From Alphaproteobacteria bacterium (GTDB lineage: Bacteria > Pseudomonadota > Alphaproteobacteria > Ferrovibrionales > Ferrovibrionaceae), in assembly GCA_018336035.1 (NCBI GenBank), contig JAGXRD010000081.1, forward strand, positions 1-64,000: 64,000 bases of DNA, read 5' to 3'. Of this stretch, positions 26,113 to 33,526 are shown piece by piece (position 1 is the stretch's first letter; each line of letters begins with the position of its first letter). The translations under genes were made by a program, and so were the position numbers. Below the pieces are notes generated by a model that saw only the letters and a list, made by a program, of their open reading frames with translations, made no database searches and was not told the origin of the DNA.

Positions 26113-27797
26113 TCGATCCCATCACCCTGGCCGTGCTGAAAGGCCGGCTCGAACAGGTCGCCGACGAGATGGACGCGACGCTGTTTCGTTCGGCCTTCAA
26201 CCCGATCATCGCCGAAGCGCATGACGCCAGCCACGGCCTCTATCATGCCGTCACCGGCGAGACGCTGGTACAGGGCAAGTCGGGCCTGCCGATCTTCGTC
26301 GGCGCCATGGCCTTTGCCGTGAAAGCCGTGATCGACAAGGCGGCCAAAGACGGGAATCTCCAGGACGGCGACGTCTATATCTTCAACGACCCTTACGATG
26401 GCGGCACGCATCTCAGCGACTTCAAGCTGGTGCGACCGTTTTTCCGTGACGGCAAGGTCTTCTGCTATCTCGCTTCGGTCGGCCACTGGCATGATGTCGG
26501 CGGCAATGTGCCGGGCAACTACAATCCGGTCGCCACCGAATGCTTCCAGGAAGGCATGGTGATCCCGCCGGTGAAGCTCTATGCCGCCGGAAATTTGCGT
26601 CAGGATGTGGTGGATATCCTGCGCGCCAATACCCGCCTGCCGGATAGCCTCTATGGCGACATGAACGGTCAGGTCAATGCACTCGATCTCGGCAACAAAC
26701 GCCTCAATGCCTTGCTGGACGAATACGGCGACGCCACCGTCACCGAAGCGCTGGACGAACTGAAGAAGCGCGCGGCGCTGCAGTTCCGCAGCCTGATCCG
26801 CGACCTGCCGGACGGACGTTATGCGGCGGAAGACTTCCTCGACAATGACGGCATCCGCGATGAGGCGCTGCGCATCGGGCTGGAAGTGGTGATCGAGGGC
26901 GAAAGCCTCACGCTCGATTTCTCACGCACTTCACCGGCTTGCGCCGGTCCGGTGAATATCGCGCGCTCGACAGCGATTGCCGCCTGTTATGTGGCGATCA
27001 AGCATATTTTCCCCGATGTGCCGGCCAATTCCGGCGTGTTGGAGCCGGTGAAATTCGTCATCCCCGAGACCAGCCTGATCAGCGTCAGGGCGCCCAAGCC
27101 GGTCGGCGGTTATACCGAAACGATCCTGCGCGTCATTGACGTGATCTTCTCGGCCTTCGCGCAGATCGCGCCGGATCGGGTGAACGGCTGCGCCTATGGC
27201 ACCATCAATGCCTTGTCGCTGGCCGGTCATCGCAAGGACGGCCGGCGCTGGGTGATGTTCAGCTTCTTCGGTGGCGGTCATGGCGGCCATCCGCTGGGCG
27301 ATGGGCTCAACCATGGCAATGCACCGATCTCGATGGCGACGATTCCGCCGCTGGAGATACTCGAGGCCGCCTATCCCGTGGCCTTCACCGAATGGAGCCT
27401 GCGTGCCGATAGCGGCGGGGCCGGCAAGCATCGTGGCGGTCTCGGTGCGGTCTACGAGATTGAGCTGCTGGAGGAGGAGGCCGATCTCTTCCTGTTCGGC
27501 GAGCGCGGCAAATACGCGCCGGCTGGCGTGCTCGGAGGGCAGGCCGCACTTCGCAACCGCTTTACTTATCCGAAAGACGGCAAGCCCACCGAACCTGCCA
27601 TGGTGTCGAAGCTGCATGACGCCAAGCTGAAGAAGGGCGACCGCATCCGGCTCGAAACGCCGGGCGGCGGCGGCTACGGTCCGCCCGCCGAGCGCAAGCA
27701 GGAAGCGATCGCCGAGGATCTGCGTCTGGGCTACGTCAGCGAAGAAGGCGCCGCCCGCGATTACAAAAAGCCTGCCGCCATGAAGCAGGCCTCGTAA
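26109..27797 (+). CDS. hyuB: Hydantoinase B/oxoprolinase family protein (HyuB-like)
   Basis: A 562-residue protein of the HyuB family: 'LEQVADEMDATLFRSAFNPI', 'GDVYIFNDPYDGGTHLSD', 'PGGGGYGPPAERKQEA' at the C-terminus. With HyuA it forms ATP-dependent enzymes that open lactam or imide rings (5-oxoproline, N-methylhydantoin, caprolactam) or carboxylate ketones. No acetone-carboxylase-type small subunit is present, which favours hydrolase activity. Unusually, its partner subunit is not adjacent but follows the tctC-like gene at 28756. Confidence 0.88.
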   Translation: MIDPITLAVLKGRLEQVADEMDATLFRSAFNPIIAEAHDASHGLYHAVTGETLVQGKSGLPIFVGAMAFAVKAVIDKAAKDGNLQDGDVYIFNDPYDGGTHLSDFKLVRPFFRDGKVFCYLASVGHWHDVGGNVPGNYNPVATECFQEGMVIPPVKLYAAGNLRQDVVDILRANTRLPDSLYGDMNGQVNALDLGNKRLNALLDEYGDATVTEALDELKKRAALQFRSLIRDLPDGRYAAEDFLDNDGIRDEALRIGLEVVIEGESLTLDFSRTSPACAGPVNIARSTAIAACYVAIKHIFPDVPANSGVLEPVKFVIPETSLISVRAPKPVGGYTETILRVIDVIFSAFAQIAPDRVNGCAYGTINALSLAGHRKDGRRWVMFSFFGGGHGGHPLGDGLNHGNAPISMATIPPLEILEAAYPVAFTEWSLRADSGGAGKHRGGLGAVYEIELLEEEADLFLFGERGKYAPAGVLGGQAALRNRFTYPKDGKPTEPAMVSKLHDAKLKKGDRIRLETPGGGGYGPPAERKQEAIAEDLRLGYVSEEGAARDYKKPAAMKQAS

Positions 27798-27815
27798 CAC
27801 GAAAGAGGAAACGCC

Positions 27816-28778
27816 ATGCAGAAACTGCTGATCGCTTTATTCAGTCTCGCCTTGCTGCCTGCGGCCGCACTGGCCCAGGCCTATCCGTCGCGGCCGATCA
27901 CGCTGGTCGTGCCGTATCCACCGGGCGGCACCACCGATATCGTCGCGCGCCTGGTGGCGCCGAAGATCGCCGAGCAGCTCGGCCAGTCCATCGTGATCGA
28001 GAATAAGGGCGGCGCCGGCGGCACCATCGGTGCCGGTTTCGTGACCAAGTCCGCGCCGGACGGCTATACGCTGCTGCTCGGCACGCCGCCGGACCAGGTG
28101 ACGGCGCAGTTCCTCACCAAGCAGATCTCATATGATCCCGCCAAGGATTTCGCACCGATCTCGCTGCTGGTGCGCGGCCCGAATGTGCTGGTGGTCAATC
28201 CCAATGTACCGGCGAAAACCCTGGCCGAGTTCGTCGCGCTGGCCAAGCAGCAGCCGGGCAAGCTGAACTTCGCCTCCGCCGGCAAGGGCAATACCAGCCA
28301 TCTGTCCGGCGAATTATTCAAGGTGCGCGCCGGTATCGACATCACCCATGTGCCTTATCGCGGCAACGCGCCGGCCTCGCAGGATCTGCTGGCCGGCCAT
28401 GTGCAGGCGCTGTTCGAAGCGCCGGCAGCCTCGCTGGGCAATATCCGTGACGGTCGCGCGCGCCCGCTGGCCGTCACCTCGGCACAGCGCCTGAAGACCC
28501 TGCCGGATGTACCGACCTTCGCCGAGGCCGGCGTACAGGGCGTCGAGGTCTATACCTGGTTCAGCATCCTGGCCCCGGCCAAGACGCCGCCGGAAATCAT
28601 TGCGCAGCTGAACAAGGCGACCAGCGCGGCGCTGGCCGATGCCGGTATCCGTGCGCGGCTGGAAGAGATGAGTTTCGAGGTTGTGGGCGGTGCGCCCGAT
28701 GTGCTGGGCAAGTTCATCACCGTCGAGCGCGTGAAATGGGAGAAAGTCATTAAAGATGCCGGTATCACAGCAGACTGA
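27816..28778 (+). CDS. Tripartite tricarboxylate transporter receptor (TctC/Bug family), orphan
   Basis: A 320-residue periplasmic receptor with a Sec signal (MQKLLIALFSLALLPAAALA, cut before QAYPSRP) and the family-typical 'PSRPITLVVPYPPGGTTDIV' segment, 'VIENKGGAGGTIGA' and 'KLNFASAGKGNTSHLSGE'. No TctA/TctB membrane genes are in the window, so it is an orphan receptor that may use membrane proteins encoded elsewhere or act as a sensor. It lies between the hyuB- and hyuA-like genes and overlaps the latter by 23 bases. Confidence 0.9.
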   Translation: MQKLLIALFSLALLPAAALAQAYPSRPITLVVPYPPGGTTDIVARLVAPKIAEQLGQSIVIENKGGAGGTIGAGFVTKSAPDGYTLLLGTPPDQVTAQFLTKQISYDPAKDFAPISLLVRGPNVLVVNPNVPAKTLAEFVALAKQQPGKLNFASAGKGNTSHLSGELFKVRAGIDITHVPYRGNAPASQDLLAGHVQALFEAPAASLGNIRDGRARPLAVTSAQRLKTLPDVPTFAEAGVQGVEVYTWFSILAPAKTPPEIIAQLNKATSAALADAGIRARLEEMSFEVVGGAPDVLGKFITVERVKWEKVIKDAGITAD

Positions 28779-30846
28779 GTTGGGCCATTCGGCACCGCAC
28801 CTGGCCGTCGGCGTCGATGTCGGCGGCACCTTCACGGACGTCTTCTTCCTCGACGAAGCCAATGGCCGGATCGATATCGCCAAGGTGCCCTCCACACGCG
28901 GCGACCAGGCCACCGGCTTCATCGAGGGGCTGCGGTCGAAGGCCGAGGTAGGGCAGATTGCCACGGTGGTGCATGGCACGACGGTAGGCACCAATGCGCT
29001 GCTGGAACGCAAGGGCGCGCGCACCGGCATCATCACCACGCGAGGTTTCCGCGATGTGCTGGAAATGCGTCGCCGTGACCGGCCGACCACCTGGGGTTTG
29101 TGGGGCCAGTTCATGCCAGTGGTGCCACGCGACCTGCGACTGGAGGTCGGTGAGCGCGTGCTGGCCGATGGCAGTATTCGTCAGGCTGTGGACGCCGAAG
29201 AGGTGAAGCAGGCTGCCCGCGAACTGCTAGCGCGCGGCGCTGAGGCAGTGGCGGTCGTCTTCATCAATGCCTATGCCAATCCAGACAACGAGCGTGTCGC
29301 GCTGGCGGCCGTGCAAGAGGTCTGGCCCAATGCCTATGTCACAGCTTCGTCGGATATCCTGCCCGAGATTCGTGAATTCGAGCGCACCTCCACGGCGGCC
29401 CTGAATGCCTATCTGCAGCCGCCGGTCGGCAGCTATCTGCGCAAACTCGAAAGCCGCCTGCAGGGCGATGGCTTTGCCGGCCAGCTGCTGATCGTGCAGT
29501 CGAATGGCGGCGTGATGAGCGTGGACAGCGCGGCCAGCCGTCCCGTGCGCACGGCTTTGTCCGGCCCGGCTGCCGGCGTGATCGCCTGCCAGCATATCGC
29601 AGTTGCTGCCGGTTTCCCCAATGTCGTGACCTGCGATATGGGCGGTACCAGCTTCGACGTTTCGCTGATCGCCGATGGTGCTCCGGCGATGAGCGCACAG
29701 ACTGCGATCGATTTCGGCATGGTGGTACGCGCGCCGATGGTTGAGATCACCACGATTGGTGCCGGCGGCGGCTCGATCGCCTGGATCGACCGTGGCGGCA
29801 TCCTGCAGATCGGCCCCGAAAGCGCCGGCTCCGATCCCGGGCCTGTGGCTTACGGCCTGGGCAACGACCGACCTACCGTGACCGATGCCAATATCGTCAT
29901 GGGGCGTATCGACGCCGAGCGCCCCATCGGCGGCAAGCTCAAGCGGCTCGATGTTGACGCCGCAAAGGCCGCCATCAAGACGCATATTGCCGATCCGCTC
30001 GGCCTTGATGTGATGGCGGCAGCCGAAGCCATCATCAAGGTGGCGAATTCGCGCATGGCCGGCGCGATACGTCTGGTCTCCATCGAGCGCGGCCACAATC
30101 CGCGCGACTTTGCCGCCATGCCGTTTGGCGGTGGTGGCGCGCTGCATGTCGGCGCGCTGATCAAGGAAGTCGGTCTGGCCTCGGCACTGGTGCCACGTTT
30201 TCCGGGCGTGACCTCGGCGCTGGGCTGCGTGATTGCCGACATGCGGCACGATTTCGTCCGCACGGTAAACAAGACGCTGGATGATACGGATCCAGCCGTA
30301 CTGGATGCTGCGATTGCCGAAGCGGCCACGGAAGGCACGCGCCTGCTGGATCAGGCCGGCATCGCCTTCGAGGGCCGCAGCATCAGCGTCGAACTCGACA
30401 TGTCTTATCTCGGCCAGACGCATACCGTCGCCGTGCCGCTGCCGGGCGACTTCAGCAAACCTGCCAAACTGACGCGCGCAGACATCAAAACGGCTTTCGA
30501 GGCCGCCTATGCTGCCGCGTTCGGCCGTGTGCTGGAAAAGATTGGCATTCGCGTACTGAACCTGCGCGTCGCCGCCATCGGCAGGCGCAAGAAATTCGAT
30601 CTCAGCCTGCTGGCACCGCCGAAAGACGGTTCGGTGGAAGCCGCGAAGCGCACCACCCGCAAGGTCTGGCTCGACGGCGCCTGGCACGAAGCTGGCATCT
30701 ATCGCCGGCTGGAACTGCCGCTTGGTGCCGTCGTGCCTGGACCTGCCATTCTGGAACAGTCCGACACCACGATCCTGATCGAAGCCGATCTGGTCGGCGA
30801 GGTCGATGCATTCGGCAACCTGATCGTGAAGCGGAAGGCGGCATGA
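28756..30846 (+). CDS. hyuA: Hydantoinase/oxoprolinase family protein, ATP-binding subunit (HyuA-like)
   Basis: A 696-residue actin/hexokinase-fold subunit with phosphate-1 motif DVGGTFTD (21-28), 'TVVHGTTVGTNALLERKG', and the second nucleotide motif 'DMGGTSFDVSLI'. It would use ATP to phosphorylate the amide or imide carbonyl before ring opening, together with the HyuB-like protein. ATG 28756 lies inside the end of the tctC-like gene. It overlaps the next gene by 4 bases. N-methylhydantoinase, oxoprolinase and acetophenone carboxylase subunits are alternatives within the family. Confidence 0.88.
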   Translation: MPVSQQTELGHSAPHLAVGVDVGGTFTDVFFLDEANGRIDIAKVPSTRGDQATGFIEGLRSKAEVGQIATVVHGTTVGTNALLERKGARTGIITTRGFRDVLEMRRRDRPTTWGLWGQFMPVVPRDLRLEVGERVLADGSIRQAVDAEEVKQAARELLARGAEAVAVVFINAYANPDNERVALAAVQEVWPNAYVTASSDILPEIREFERTSTAALNAYLQPPVGSYLRKLESRLQGDGFAGQLLIVQSNGGVMSVDSAASRPVRTALSGPAAGVIACQHIAVAAGFPNVVTCDMGGTSFDVSLIADGAPAMSAQTAIDFGMVVRAPMVEITTIGAGGGSIAWIDRGGILQIGPESAGSDPGPVAYGLGNDRPTVTDANIVMGRIDAERPIGGKLKRLDVDAAKAAIKTHIADPLGLDVMAAAEAIIKVANSRMAGAIRLVSIERGHNPRDFAAMPFGGGGALHVGALIKEVGLASALVPRFPGVTSALGCVIADMRHDFVRTVNKTLDDTDPAVLDAAIAEAATEGTRLLDQAGIAFEGRSISVELDMSYLGQTHTVAVPLPGDFSKPAKLTRADIKTAFEAAYAAAFGRVLEKIGIRVLNLRVAAIGRRKKFDLSLLAPPKDGSVEAAKRTTRKVWLDGAWHEAGIYRRLELPLGAVVPGPAILEQSDTTILIEADLVGEVDAFGNLIVKRKAA

Positions 30847-31457
30847 ACGCGACAAAGCTGGATCTCAAGCGCACGGCGCTGCTGATTGTCGATCTGCAGA
30901 ATGATTTCCTGCATGAGAAAGGCGCCTATGCCCGCGGCGGCGCCAACCTGCCAGGTGCGGCGGCGCTGATCGCCAACATGAAGGGTGTGGTCGATGCTAT
31001 GCGCGCGGCCGGTGGCTGGATCGTCTCGACGCAGTTCACCCTGGTGCCGGGTCGTGGCGGCGAACCGCTGATCAGCCCGCATCTGCAGCAGCTGCGACCC
31101 TTCCTGCGCAAGGGCGATTTCCAGCCGGCTGGCTGGGGTCACAGCCTGATCGATGAACTGGCGCCGGCGGATTTCGTGATCGAGAAGGTGGCCTATTCGG
31201 CTTTCTACATGACGCGGCTCGAATTCGTGCTGCGCAAAGTCGGCATCGAGACGCTGCTGATCGGCGGCATCGTTACCAATGGCGGTGTCGCCAGCACTTT
31301 GCGCGATGCGCATGTGCGCGACTTCCATGCCATGCTGCTGACCGATGGCTGTGCCGCATTCAGTCAGCAGGCCCATGAGGCCAGCATTGCCTCGCTCGGT
31401 ACCGTGGCACCGAAGCTGACCTGCGCCGAGGCTGTCGAGATGATCAAGGCCGCATGA
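30843..31457 (+). CDS. Isochorismatase-fold hydrolase with Gly at the usual nucleophilic Cys
   Basis: A 204-residue alpha/beta hydrolase of the isochorismatase/cysteine-hydrolase superfamily: D17 in 'LLIVDLQNDF', K115 in 'IEKVAYSAFY', cis-peptide region 'GGIVTNGGVASTLRDAH'. In amidases of this fold the segment reads T-N-x-C-V, but here the Cys position is Gly148 (codon 31284-31286). Thiol catalysis as in N-carbamoylsarcosine or maleamate amidase is therefore not expected. Isochorismatases such as PhzD also lack this Cys and use the Asp. It overlaps both neighbours by 4 bases. The substrate is unknown. Confidence 0.85.
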   Translation: MNATKLDLKRTALLIVDLQNDFLHEKGAYARGGANLPGAAALIANMKGVVDAMRAAGGWIVSTQFTLVPGRGGEPLISPHLQQLRPFLRKGDFQPAGWGHSLIDELAPADFVIEKVAYSAFYMTRLEFVLRKVGIETLLIGGIVTNGGVASTLRDAHVRDFHAMLLTDGCAAFSQQAHEASIASLGTVAPKLTCAEAVEMIKAA

Positions 31458-32863
31458 GCAGGGTTCTGCCAGCCGCCGGTGTCGACTTCCCGCTTGAAGT
31501 GCCGGTCGTGGTGATCGGTGGCGGCGCCTGTGGCTTGGTCGCGGCACTGGCAGCGCACGACGCTGGCGCCGACGTACTGGTGCTGGAGCGCGATGCCTCG
31601 CCCAGCGGCTCCACCGCGATGTCATCGGGTATGATTCCGGCAGCCGGCACGACGTTGCAGGCGGCACGCGGCGTGACCGATACGCCGGCAATTATGGCGG
31701 CCGATATCCAGAGCAAAGCGCATGGCGAGAATGATCCGGCCATGGTGGATGCCGTCTGCGCCGCTTCCGGGCCCACCATCGACTGGCTGGTGCAGAAACA
31801 TCAGGTGCCGCTCACGCTTGTCGAGGGATTTCTCTATCCCGGGCACAGCCAGCCACGCATGCATGCGCCGGCCTCGCGCAGTGGCGCCGATCTGGTGGCC
31901 GGACTTCTCTCGGCTGCCAATTCGGCCGGCATCGATATCGTCTGCGATGCCACGGTCACGACACTGTTTGCTGAGAGCGATGGGCGCGTGCGCGGCGTCG
32001 AGCTGCAGCGGCCCGATGGCGCCACCGAGCGCATCGGCTGCGCGGCACTGGTGCTGGCCTGCTCGGGCTTCGGCGGCAATGCCGAACTTCTGGCGCGCCA
32101 TATCCCCGAATTGAAGGGCGCGATGTATTACGGCCATACCGGCAATCGCGGCGATGCCCTGCTCTGGGGCGAACAGCTCGGCGCGGCCGTGCAGCATCTC
32201 GGCGCCTATCAGGGGCATGGCTCGCTGGCGATGCCGCATGCCATCCTGATCACCTGGGCGCTGATGATGGAGGGCGGTTTCCAGGTCAACACGAAGGCTG
32301 AGCGGTTCTCCTGCGAGCATGACGGATATTCCGAACAGGCGATGCGTGTCATTGCCCAGCCCGGTGGTATCGCCTGGAATATCTACGACGATCGCCTGCA
32401 CAAGCTGGGGCTCGACTTTGAGGATTACCGCGATGCGATCAGGGGCGGTGCGATCCGCTCGGCCGGGAGCATTGAGGCCCTGGCCGAACTCTGCGGCTTG
32501 CCACCGGCGACGCTGGCCGCAACTTTGGCTGAGACTCAGCGGCTGGCAGCAGGGCAGGGCAGCGACCGCTTCGGCCGCGACTTCACCGGCAAACCAGCGC
32601 TGGCAGGTCCGTCATTCTATGCCGTGAAGGTGACCGGCGCGCTGTTCCATACCCAGGGCGGCCTGCGGGTCGACACCGAGGCCCGCGTGCTGCGCGCCAA
32701 TGGCGCACCGCTGCCCAATCTGTTGGCTGGCGGTGGCGCGGCCTGCGGGCTTTCCGGTCGTGGGCGTGATGGCTATCTCTCCGGCAACGGGCTTCTGATG
32801 GCCACGGTGCTGGGTGCGAAGGCCGGGCGGAGCGCTGCCGCACTGGCAAAACAGGGAGGCTGA
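31454..32863 (+). CDS. FAD-dependent oxidoreductase (fumarate reductase/ketosteroid dehydrogenase-like flavoprotein)
   Basis: A 469-residue flavoprotein with dinucleotide motif VVIGGGACGL (20-28), acidic strand end 'VLVLERDASPSGSTAMSSG', and C-terminal FAD segment 'NLLAGGGAACGLSGRGRDGY'. The organisation matches the FAD-binding-2 group that reduces or forms C=C bonds next to carboxylates or ketones. It lacks a signal peptide and a heme motif. In this operon it may reduce or dehydrogenate a diacid intermediate. It overlaps the hydrolase gene by 4 bases. Confidence 0.85.
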   Translation: MSRVLPAAGVDFPLEVPVVVIGGGACGLVAALAAHDAGADVLVLERDASPSGSTAMSSGMIPAAGTTLQAARGVTDTPAIMAADIQSKAHGENDPAMVDAVCAASGPTIDWLVQKHQVPLTLVEGFLYPGHSQPRMHAPASRSGADLVAGLLSAANSAGIDIVCDATVTTLFAESDGRVRGVELQRPDGATERIGCAALVLACSGFGGNAELLARHIPELKGAMYYGHTGNRGDALLWGEQLGAAVQHLGAYQGHGSLAMPHAILITWALMMEGGFQVNTKAERFSCEHDGYSEQAMRVIAQPGGIAWNIYDDRLHKLGLDFEDYRDAIRGGAIRSAGSIEALAELCGLPPATLAATLAETQRLAAGQGSDRFGRDFTGKPALAGPSFYAVKVTGALFHTQGGLRVDTEARVLRANGAPLPNLLAGGGAACGLSGRGRDGYLSGNGLLMATVLGAKAGRSAAALAKQGG

Positions 32864-32864
32864 C

Positions 32865-33422
32865 ATGCCGGTGATCCGCGTGACCTTGATCGAAGGCTAT
32901 GACGAAGCCGTGCGCGACCGCCTGATCGAGGGCTATAGCGCAGTGACGCGGACGGTACTGGAAGCCCTTCCCGATGGCATCACCGTGGCCATCGAGGAAG
33001 TGAAGCAGAGCAATTACCGGCGCGGCAACCAGCGCAAAAACCCTAAGGCCCCGCCGCCGGCGCCGGAGCAGATCGTGCGCGATTTCCTCGGCGCGATGGA
33101 GCGTCGCGACCTGCCGGCCGCCAAGGCCATGCTATCACCCGATTTCATCATGACCTTTCCGGGCGGTGCGACTTTCGCGACGCTGGAACAGCTGATCGAC
33201 TGGGCCAAGCCGCGCTACCAGCGGGTCGGCAAGGTCTATGAGCATTTCGACACCGTGCCGGGCATGGAAAACGCCATCGTCTACTGCTTCGGCACGCTGG
33301 AAGGCGTCTGGCCAGACGGTTCTGCTTTCTCCGGGATTCGCTTCATCGACCGCTTCACGCTACGCGGTGGCCTGTTGATCGACCAGAAGGTGTGGAACGA
33401 TCTCGACGCCGTGCGGCGATAA
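32865..33422 (+). CDS. Tautomerase-SnoaL/NTF2-like fusion protein
   Basis: A 185-residue fusion. Residues 1-60 are a 4-oxalocrotonate tautomerase-type module that starts MPVIRVTLIEGYDEAVRD, with the catalytic Pro exposed after Met removal. Residues 70-185 form a SnoaL/NTF2-like cone ('VRDFLGAMERRDLPAAKAML', 'FIDRFTLRGGLLIDQKVW'). The link RRGNQRKNPKAPPPAPEQ is Pro-rich. It may tautomerise an enol acid released in the pathway, while the SnoaL part may bind or isomerise a related compound. ATG 32865 follows GGGAGGCTGAC. It is the last gene of the operon. Confidence 0.82.
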   Translation: MPVIRVTLIEGYDEAVRDRLIEGYSAVTRTVLEALPDGITVAIEEVKQSNYRRGNQRKNPKAPPPAPEQIVRDFLGAMERRDLPAAKAMLSPDFIMTFPGGATFATLEQLIDWAKPRYQRVGKVYEHFDTVPGMENAIVYCFGTLEGVWPDGSAFSGIRFIDRFTLRGGLLIDQKVWNDLDAVRR

Positions 33423-33526
33423 ACCGCCAATCCTGAATAGCCTGCGGCGGTAGGCCTCGCAGGCCGTCGCCCGCTTTGCTATGCCGGTAGGGCAGGCGGC
33501 GAATCGGTGTCGCCGCAACAGGTGGC

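Noticed and set aside
33437-33468. GCCTGCG/CGCAGGC stem after the tautomerase gene as terminator
   Set aside because: No T-tract and a long loop; the end of the operon cannot be fixed from it.
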